This document shows, one piece after another, positions 1 to 4,653 of a stretch of 16,723 nt of DNA. Every line of letters begins with the position of its first letter. Within the stretch, counting starts at the first letter, position 1. This DNA comes from Betaproteobacteria bacterium (GTDB lineage: Bacteria; Pseudomonadota; Gammaproteobacteria; Burkholderiales; SG8-41), in NCBI GenBank assembly GCA_016177355.1, contig JACOVL010000035.1, positions 1-16,723 of the forward strand, written 5' to 3'. A model generated the notes under the pieces. The model was not told the origin of the DNA. It saw only the letters and a list, made by a program, of their open reading frames with translations, and did not search any database. Both the position numbers and the translations under genes were made by a program.

Positions 1-201
1 CAGTGGCATCGCCGGGTAGCTACGTGCGGAAGAGATAACCGCTGAAAGCATCTAAGCGGGAAACTCGCCTCAAGATGAGACTTCCCGGGGACTTGATCCC
101 CCTGTAGGGTCGCGGAAGACCACCGCGTTGATAGGCCGGGTGTGTAAGAGGAGTAATCCTTTGAGCTAACCGGTACTAATTGCCCGTGCGGCTTGATCCT
201 A
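1..201 (+). rRNA. rrl: 23S ribosomal RNA, 3' end (partial)
   Basis: This is the last roughly 200 nt of large-subunit rRNA, entering from the left edge. It is recognised by the conserved 3'-terminal blocks, for example GATAGGCCGGGTGTGTAAG near 131 and GAGCTAACCGGTACTAAT near 162-180, followed by a GGCTTGATCCT end that matches the E. coli GGCTTAACCTT terminus. The exact mature 3' end is placed by analogy and could be off by a few bases. The 5S gene follows on the same strand, so this is the distal part of an rRNA operon. Confidence 0.97.
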
Positions 202-207
202 TAACCG

Positions 208-346
208 TGAGCGGTCAGCTCTCAGCGTACAGCTGTCAGCTATGGCTCAGGTGAACTAGGGTTTGCCAGGAAACAATCGACCCACTTTACTTCTTCCGGT
301 TACGAGCTTTCGCTGAAGGCTGATAGCTGACGGCTGAACGCTCAAA
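208..346. repeat. Heptamer-periodic inverted repeat in the 23S-5S spacer
   Basis: The left arm (208-242) is five tandem degenerate heptamers with a TCAGC core, for example TCAGCTC then TCAGCGT. The right arm (312-346) is five heptamers with the complementary GCTGA core, for example GCTGAAG then GCTGATA. Bases 209-240 pair with 312-343 over 32 positions with 8 mismatches. The mismatches fall in the two variable linker positions of each heptamer, giving runs of about five pairs separated by two-base bulges. The intervening 71 nt (241-311) shows no gene. In the rRNA precursor this would fold into a long imperfect hairpin just downstream of 23S, where it might affect processing; that role is inference. 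The architecture recurs at 7182-7264. Confidence 0.85.
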
Positions 347-352
347 AAGCTA

Positions 353-470
353 CGTCTGACGACCATAGCGAGGTGGTCCCACCCCTTCCCATTCCGAACA
401 GGGCCGTGAAACGCCTCAGCGCCGATGATAGTGCGGTGTATTCCGTGCGAAAGTAGGACATCGTCAGGCA
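353..470 (+). rRNA. rrf: 5S ribosomal RNA
   Basis: About 118 nt, matching the E. coli 5S pattern: GGTGGTCCCACC near 372, CCATTCCGAACAG near 388, GTGAAACGCC near 405 and GCGCCGATG(A/G)TAGTG near 419. The terminal stem forms between about 354-362 and 461-469 (CTGACGA with TCGTCAG), which sets the ends to within two or three bases. It lies about 150 bp after 23S, in the usual 16S-23S-5S order, and is followed directly by an intrinsic terminator. Confidence 0.96.
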
Positions 471-485
471 CCCATGAAACGGAAA

Positions 486-515
486 AGCCCGACCTCATTG
501 AGGCCGGGCTTTTTT
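486..515 (+). terminator. Intrinsic terminator of the rRNA operon
   Basis: An 11-bp stem with one mismatch (AGCCCGACCTC with GAGGCCGGGCT), a three-base loop and a run of six T. It lies 16 bp after the end of 5S rRNA and is oriented to stop rRNA transcription before the minus-strand accessory genes. Confidence 0.93.
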
Positions 516-521
516 GTTGCC

Positions 522-577
522 TCAATCGCCTTCCACCACCGGGTCCGGTATGTGCTTGAACGCGCGCGATTTCCGCA
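522..577 (-). pseudogene. Remnant of a second Y-family polymerase 3' end
   Basis: Read on the minus strand, this stretch encodes AFKHIPDPVVEGD followed by TGA. The intact polymerase gene at 1364-2584 ends with AFNHIPDPVVEGD followed by TAA. Bases 524-564 match 1366-1406 at 38 of 41 positions, and weaker similarity with a small insertion continues to about 575. The differences are two synonymous changes and one Asn/Lys change, plus a changed stop codon. That pattern suggests the fragment came from a separate functional homologue rather than a fresh copy error. Nothing upstream of it is polymerase-like, because the PIN-domain gene stop codon abuts it. It is best read as a recombination scar; coincidence is very unlikely at this length. 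Confidence 0.7.
524..564. repeat. Direct repeat, copy 1 (flanks toxin-antitoxin pair)
   Basis: Forty-one base pairs, 38 identical to copy 2 at 1366-1406 and in the same orientation. The two copies bracket the PIN/AbrB gene pair. The core CCGGGTCCGGTATGTG is identical in both. Confidence 0.9.
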
Positions 578-578
578 A

Positions 579-1016
579 CTAGCGAGGCAGATGCCGTTTC
601 AACAACGTCTCCAGCATCTCGCGCGGCGCAAGCGGGATTAACGCCGAGCCACGGGATTTCCCGATTTCAGCCAGCAGGCGCCTGTCGCCGGTGACGAAAT
701 AATCGCATTTCGCCTTCAGCGCCGCGCCCACCATGGGGGCGTCCTTGGCGTTGATTCCACGAACCGGGGTCTTTGGGCAGGCAACGACTTCGATGCCGCT
801 GCGTTCAAGGAAACGCCCCCAGAGGGGTGCCGCGGACGGCAGCTTGACCGTAAGGTTGCGTTCGACTTCCCGCAGGTTGCATTCGCCGGTCAGCATGACG
901 CCCAATTGACCGCCGCCCATCCAGTCCACCAGCACCACCGGCGGAGAGCCGGCTTCGCCGACGAGCGCGGATATCAGGACGTTACTGTCGAGAAATACGC
1001 GCGGGGCCGCGGTCAC
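579..1016 (-). CDS. PIN-domain toxin (VapC-like ribonuclease)
   Basis: A 145-residue PIN-domain protein of the putative toxin-antitoxin PIN family (COG1569-like). The acidic metal-binding residues expected of the fold are all visible: Asp10 in VFLDSNVLISAL, Glu50 in CNLREVERNL, Asp92 in NAKDAPMVGAA and Asp111 in FVTGDRRLL. Family members are Mg-dependent ribonucleases held inactive by a cognate antitoxin; the RNA target here is unknown. The start is GTG, and its four bases GTGA overlap the stop of the upstream AbrB gene, a classic translationally coupled antitoxin-toxin arrangement. The TAG stop is followed in the same frame by the polymerase-tail remnant at 522-577. Family assignment is firm; toxicity is inference. 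Confidence 0.9.
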   Translation of the reverse strand: MTAAPRVFLDSNVLISALVGEAGSPPVVLVDWMGGGQLGVMLTGECNLREVERNLTVKLPSAAPLWGRFLERSGIEVVACPKTPVRGINAKDAPMVGAALKAKCDYFVTGDRRLLAEIGKSRGSALIPLAPREMLETLLKRHLPR

Positions 1017-1240
1017 AAATCCTTGAGCAGCTCGCGCGCGGTGACGCCGCGCTGTTTCATCAGCCGCCGGATTTGCTTGCGCAGGTTATCGAGCTCCATC
1101 CGCTGCGGGATCAGGACGATGGCATCGCCGACCCGCACCCCGCGCAGGGCGTCGCCCTTCTCCAGCTGCAGCGAATCGCGCAACTTCTTGGGCAGCGTGA
1201 CCTGTCCCCGATCGCGGACTGCAAGGCTGTTAACCGGCAT
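1013..1240 (-). CDS. AbrB/SpoVT-type antitoxin
   Basis: A 75-residue protein. Residues 1-46 carry the swapped-hairpin AbrB/MazE/SpoVT DNA-binding signature (SLAVRDRGQVTLPKKLRDSL followed by a VGDAIVLIP strand). Residues about 48-75 form a basic amphipathic helix region that in such proteins contacts the toxin. As the first gene of a two-gene operon overlapping the PIN toxin, it should neutralise the toxin and bind its own promoter. The ATG is preceded by AAGGG at a 5-nt spacing. A palindromic, repeat-rich segment directly upstream (1254-1281) is the natural candidate for its operator. Confidence 0.9.
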   Translation of the reverse strand: MPVNSLAVRDRGQVTLPKKLRDSLQLEKGDALRGVRVGDAIVLIPQRMELDNLRKQIRRLMKQRGVTARELLKDL

Positions 1241-1253
1241 GATAACCCTTAGT

Positions 1254-1281
1254 TTCTGAATTCTGAATATTCGAAATCATA
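1254..1281 (-). promoter_or_regulatory. Candidate promoter and operator of the toxin-antitoxin operon
   Basis: On the minus strand a TATGAT hexamer (1276-1281) is a good -10 element; a matching -35 is weak. Between it and the antitoxin start lie two exact tandem TTCTGAA heptamers on the plus strand (1254-1267) and the palindromes GAATTC (1258-1263) and GAATATTC (1265-1272). AbrB-type antitoxins usually bind palindromes over their own promoter, so autoregulation is a reasonable inference. The remaining bases up to the polymerase stop (1282-1363) hold no gene. They include a GC palindrome, CCCCGCGCGGGG at 1325-1336, followed by only a short T run. Confidence 0.5.
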
Positions 1282-1363
1282 CTTTAAAACTGGCCGGCCT
1301 GCCAGGGTCCGGTGGCATCGAGGTCCCCGCGCGGGGTTTTAGTTTTGTTCATTCTCCCGACTT

Positions 1364-2584
1364 TTAATCCCCTTCCACTACCGGGTCCGGTATGTGATTG
1401 AACGCGATCCGCATCGGGGCGGACCCGAGCGCGCGGTGGGCGCCGCCGAAGTAGACGGTGTTCCTGCCGTAGCGCTGGTTGAGCCAGTCGATCGCGGCAT
1501 TGAGCCGGTTGCGTGCCTCGACGTTGTCGAACAACGACCGTGATTGATTAGATTGCTCGTGGAGGTCAAGCAGGGTGATGCTCACTTTCAGCGGGGCGGC
1601 GACCCCGGCCGGGTAGCCGGCCCACAGCGCCTTGAGCGCTTCGAGCAGCCGCAGGGTGTCCTGGGTCGGGTCGAAGCGGACATGGTTTTCCCAGGAAGAA
1701 CCGTCCAGCCGCCTGACGTGCGCGTGCAGGGCGCCCGCGATCAGACCGTAGCTCCTGAGTCGCATCGCTGCTTTCTGCAGCAGGCGGTGCAGCACGGAAT
1801 AGGCAGCGCGGGGCGAACGCAATGCCGGCGGCAGGACATGGGAATGGCCGACGCTTGAACGTTTCGTCAGCAGATCGGGTACCCATACCCCGCGCAGCTT
1901 GTCGTACATGCGCTCGCCGCCGATCCCGCCCCATGCCTCCCGTAGTTCCGACCGGCTCGCCTTGCACAGCGCCTCGACGCTCCGGATCTCCAGCGCGCGG
2001 AGGCGTTTTTCCATGCTCGAGCCGATGCCGCACAGGTCGCGCAGATCGAGCCCGAACAGGCAGTCCGGGAGGTCTTTTTGCTCGATCGCAGCGAGCCCGT
2101 CCGGCTTCTGTATTTCGGTGGCGGTCTTGGCCAGGAATACGTTCGGCGCGATGCCGATCGAGCAGCGCAGTTCCGCGCCCACTTTGTCGGCGATGACACG
2201 CTTGATTCCACGGGCGAGCGTCAGTGCCCGCTCGCGCTGCCGTTCACGCCCCAACAGCTCGCAATACATCTCGTCGATCGAAAGCACCTGTTCCACGTGG
2301 GCGCACGATTCGACGGCTTCGACCAGGCGGTTGTGGTATTCGACGTAAACCGCCGGCTGGGCTTCCACCAGCTGCAGGCCGGGGCACAGGCGCTTCGCTT
2401 CTCGCACCTGCGTTCCCGTTTTTACGCCGAACTTTTTGGCCTCGTAGCTCGCGGCAATGCAGCAGGTGGTGTCGGCCATCACCGGCAATACCGCCACCGG
2501 TTTTCCACGCAGTTCCGGCCGGCGCTGCTGCTCGACCGAGGCGAAATAGGAATTGAAGTCGATGTAGAGAACGCGTAATGACAT
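1364..2584 (-). CDS. Y-family translesion DNA polymerase (DinB/UmuC type)
   Basis: A 406-residue error-prone DNA polymerase. The palm motifs are intact: YIDFNSYFASVE near residues 7-18 contains catalytic Asp9 and, by alignment, the steric-gate aromatic Phe14. SIDEMY near 102-107 contains Asp104 and Glu105. A helix-hairpin-helix-like segment (LCGIGSSMEKRLRAL) follows in the thumb. Near the C-terminus QSRSLF (347-352) resembles a beta-clamp-binding motif. The ATG at 2584 is chosen because the protein then begins exactly at the conserved MSLRVLYIDF; a frame open further upstream would run into the rimP promoter region. No Shine-Dalgarno sequence and no convincing LexA box is visible nearby. The last 14 codons are duplicated at 522-564. 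I do not assign DinB, UmuC or ImuB specifically. Confidence 0.92.
   Translation of the reverse strand: MSLRVLYIDFNSYFASVEQQRRPELRGKPVAVLPVMADTTCCIAASYEAKKFGVKTGTQVREAKRLCPGLQLVEAQPAVYVEYHNRLVEAVESCAHVEQVLSIDEMYCELLGRERQRERALTLARGIKRVIADKVGAELRCSIGIAPNVFLAKTATEIQKPDGLAAIEQKDLPDCLFGLDLRDLCGIGSSMEKRLRALEIRSVEALCKASRSELREAWGGIGGERMYDKLRGVWVPDLLTKRSSVGHSHVLPPALRSPRAAYSVLHRLLQKAAMRLRSYGLIAGALHAHVRRLDGSSWENHVRFDPTQDTLRLLEALKALWAGYPAGVAAPLKVSITLLDLHEQSNQSRSLFDNVEARNRLNAAIDWLNQRYGRNTVYFGGAHRALGSAPMRIAFNHIPDPVVEGD
1366..1406. repeat. Direct repeat, copy 2 (inside polymerase 3' end)
   Basis: This is the 3' coding end of the Y-family polymerase gene and the partner of the copy at 524-564 (38 of 41 identical, same orientation). 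The copies are 842 bp apart and enclose the toxin-antitoxin operon. Confidence 0.9.
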
Positions 2585-2606
2585 GGCCCGGGTATTATCC
2601 AACCTA

Positions 2607-2635
2607 TTGGATTTGAGCGTGATTTTTGTTACACT
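2607..2635 (+). promoter_or_regulatory. Sigma70-type promoter of the rimP-nusA-infB operon
   Basis: A -35 TTGGAT (2607-2612), a 17-bp spacer and a -10 TACACT (2630-2635) preceded by TG one base upstream, an extended -10. The predicted start near 2642 precedes an attenuator-like leader and rimP. It lies in the only gap between the divergent polymerase gene and rimP, so it is the natural operon promoter. Confidence 0.6.
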
Positions 2636-2638
2636 TCC

Positions 2639-2662
2639 ATCCCCCGAATTGGGGGGATAAGG
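2639..2662 (+). promoter_or_regulatory. G/C-run hairpin at the 5' end of the rimP leader
   Basis: ATCCCCC (2639-2645) pairs with GGGGGAT (2652-2658) around a GAATTG loop. The predicted transcription start falls at about 2641-2643, so the full stem may not be in the RNA if the promoter call is exact. The G-run is also a possible Shine-Dalgarno for the leader ORF starting at 2665 and would be hidden when this hairpin forms. Confidence 0.5.
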
Positions 2663-2688
2663 AAATGGGCTGGGTCGGCCCATTTTTT
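2663..2688 (+). terminator. Intrinsic terminator in the rimP leader (attenuator candidate)
   Basis: An 8-bp stem (AAATGGGC with GCCCATTT), a 7-nt loop and a T run to 2688, lying between the promoter and the first gene of the operon. A terminator here can only act as an attenuator of the operon. Premature terminators upstream of rimP have been proposed in other proteobacteria, and NusA, encoded in this operon, acts at such hairpins, so feedback by NusA is plausible. No regulatory ligand or protein is shown by the sequence. Confidence 0.75.
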
Positions 2689-2718
2689 GTTTGTAACGCG
2701 GATTTGCCATGGATTTGA
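2665..2718 (+). CDS. Possible 17-codon leader ORF overlapping rimP start
   Basis: An ATG at 2665 opens a frame encoding MGWVGPFFVCNADLPWI with a TGA at 2716-2718. The frame runs straight through the terminator hairpin and overlaps the rimP start codon by ten bases. Two purine stretches precede it: GGGGGG at 2651-2656, eight bases away, and AAGGA, which is too close to be ideal. A ribosome on this frame would unfold the terminator and end at the rimP initiation site, whose own Shine-Dalgarno is poor. Whether it is translated is unknown; such short frames also arise by chance. Confidence 0.25.
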   Translation: MGWVGPFFVCNADLPWI

Positions 2719-3149
2719 ACGGGTTACTGGAGAGCACCGTGGCCGGCATGGGCTATGAATGGGTAGGCTGCGAGCGTCCCGGACGGCTGTTGCGCCTCTA
2801 CATCGACAAGCCGGGCGGGGTGAACGTGGATGACTGCGCCGCGGTGAGCCAGCAGGTGGGCCGCCTGCTGGCGGTGGAGCGCGTCGATTACGACCGGCTG
2901 GAAGTATCCTCGCCGGGGCTCGACCGGCTGCTCAGGAAGGAAGGTGATTTCGCGCGTTTTGTCGGGCACAAAGCACGCGTGAGGGTGCGCGTGCCCATGG
3001 ATGGACAGCGCAACTTCACCGGCGTGGTGCGTGAAGCCGGCGCGGGCAGGGTGCGGATCGAAGTCGACGACGGCAGGACGCTGTCGCTGGAGCTCGGCAA
3101 CGTGGAAACGGCACGCCTGGTGCCTGATATTCGAGGATTACAGAGGTAA
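2709..3149 (+). CDS. rimP: Ribosome maturation factor RimP
   Basis: A 146-residue protein of the usual RimP length, required for maturation of the 30S subunit, where it binds the free subunit and helps assembly around S12. The diagnostic core is present: LRLYIDKPGGVNVDDCAAVSQQ followed by RLEVSSPGLDRLL, then an SH3-like C-terminal domain (roughly residues 85-146) ending in a LVPDI strand. Residue-level similarity to E. coli RimP is obvious. The Shine-Dalgarno is weak (GGA six bases from ATG), consistent with coupling to an upstream frame. It is the first main gene of the operon, and the nusA ribosome-binding site overlaps its stop codon. Confidence 0.97.
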   Translation: MDLNGLLESTVAGMGYEWVGCERPGRLLRLYIDKPGGVNVDDCAAVSQQVGRLLAVERVDYDRLEVSSPGLDRLLRKEGDFARFVGHKARVRVRVPMDGQRNFTGVVREAGAGRVRIEVDDGRTLSLELGNVETARLVPDIRGLQR

Positions 3150-3152
3150 GCG

Positions 3153-4640
3153 ATGAGCCGCGAGATTCTTTTGCTGGTGGACGCCCTGGGGCGGGAGAAG
3201 AACGTCGACAAGGAAATCGTGTTCGGCGCGCTGGAGCTTGCGCTCGCCTCCGCGACCAAGAAGCGTTTTCAGGAAGATATCGACGTCCGCGCGTCGGTGG
3301 ACCGCGTGACCGGGGAGTTTTCGTTTTTCCGCCGCTGGCAGGTGATGAGCGAAGGCGACCCGATCGAGGAACCCGCGCGCCAGCTCGTGCCGGGCGAAGC
3401 CAGGAAGGAAAACCCCGATATCCAGCCGGGCGAGTACATCGAGAAGCCGCTCGGCGGCCTGGAAGTCGGCCGTATCGGCGCGCAGACCGCCAAGCAGGTG
3501 ATCCTGCAGAAGATACGCGACGCCGAGCGCGAGCAGATCCTCAACGATTTCCTGGCCCGCAAGGAGCACCTGGTCACCGGCGTCATCAAGCGCATGGAGC
3601 GCGGCAACGCCATCATCGAATCCGGCCGGCTGGAGGCGATGCTGCCGCGCGACCAGATGATACCCAAGGAAAATCTGCGGGTGGGCGACCGCGCCCGCGC
3701 CTACGTGTGGAAGATAGACCGCGCCAGCCGCGGTCCGCAGCTGCTGCTGTCGCGCACCGCGCCCGAGTTTCTGGTGAAGCTGTTCGAGCTGGAGGTGCCG
3801 GAGCTCGAGGACGGGCTGCTCGAGATCAAGGCCGCGGCCCGCGACCCGGGCTCGCGCGCCAAGATCGCGGTGCATTCCAAGGACCGGCGCATCGACCCGA
3901 TCGGCACCTGCGTCGGCATGCGCGGCTCGCGCGTGCAGGCGGTGACCTCGGAGCTCGCGGGCGAGCGCGTGGACATCATCCTGTGGGCGGAGGATCCCGC
4001 GCAGTTCGTGATCAACGCGCTGGCGCCGGCGGAAGTGAGCAAGATCAAGGTGGACGAGGAGGCGCACAGCATGGACATCGTGGTGGACGAGGAAAACCTC
4101 GCCCAGGCGATCGGCCGCAACGGCCAGAACGTGAAACTGGCGAGCGAGCTTACCGGATGGAAGCTCAACATCATGACGATGGAAGAGTCCCAGAAGAAAA
4201 GCGAGGAAGAGGCGACGCGCGTGCGGACCCTGTTCATGGATAAGCTCGACGTCGACGAAGAGGTCGCCGAGATCTTGGTCCAGGAAGGCTTCAACACGCT
4301 GGAAGAGGTCGCCTACGTGCCGCTCCCCGAGATGCAGGAGATCGAGTCCTTCGACGAAGCCACCGTGAACGAGTTGAGGAGCCGCGCCCGCAACGCACTG
4401 CTGACCCAGGCGATCGTGAGCGAGGAGCAGGTCGAGCACGACATCGAGGATCTGCTGAAGGTGGCGGGCATGGACAACGACACGGCGCGCATGCTCGCCG
4501 CCAAGGGCGTGGGCACCCAGGAGGCGCTCGCCGACTTCGCCACCGACGACCTGGTCGAGCTGACCGGCCTGAATGCCGAGCAGGCCAAGCAGCTCATCAT
4601 GGCGGCCCGCGCGCCGTGGTTCGCCGAGGCCAATTCCTGA
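3153..4640 (+). CDS. nusA: Transcription termination/antitermination factor NusA
   Basis: A 495-residue NusA that binds RNA polymerase near the RNA exit channel and modulates pausing, hairpin-dependent termination and rRNA antitermination. Domain order is complete. The N-terminal polymerase-binding domain covers about 1-130 and the S1 domain about 135-200 (HLVTGVIKRMERGNAIIE). KH1 carries GMRG at 255-258 and KH2 carries GRNG at 321-324. Two acidic helix-hairpin-helix repeats cover about 365-425 and 440-490, as in E. coli-type NusA, where the last one binds the alpha subunit. The start is supported by AGAGG six bases upstream, overlapping the rimP stop. It is followed by infB after 13 bp. Confidence 0.98.
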   Translation: MSREILLLVDALGREKNVDKEIVFGALELALASATKKRFQEDIDVRASVDRVTGEFSFFRRWQVMSEGDPIEEPARQLVPGEARKENPDIQPGEYIEKPLGGLEVGRIGAQTAKQVILQKIRDAEREQILNDFLARKEHLVTGVIKRMERGNAIIESGRLEAMLPRDQMIPKENLRVGDRARAYVWKIDRASRGPQLLLSRTAPEFLVKLFELEVPELEDGLLEIKAAARDPGSRAKIAVHSKDRRIDPIGTCVGMRGSRVQAVTSELAGERVDIILWAEDPAQFVINALAPAEVSKIKVDEEAHSMDIVVDEENLAQAIGRNGQNVKLASELTGWKLNIMTMEESQKKSEEEATRVRTLFMDKLDVDEEVAEILVQEGFNTLEEVAYVPLPEMQEIESFDEATVNELRSRARNALLTQAIVSEEQVEHDIEDLLKVAGMDNDTARMLAAKGVGTQEALADFATDDLVELTGLNAEQAKQLIMAARAPWFAEANS

Positions 4641-4653
4641 GACCCGGGGCACG

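Noticed and set aside
256..525. Minus-strand frame of 89 codons across the 5S rRNA region
   Set aside because: It is antisense to the 5S gene and its terminator and encodes nothing recognisable.
1325..1340. CCCCGCGCGGGG followed by TTTT as a terminator
   Set aside because: It would act on the plus strand, where no gene precedes it; on the minus strand, where the polymerase mRNA ends, no T run follows.
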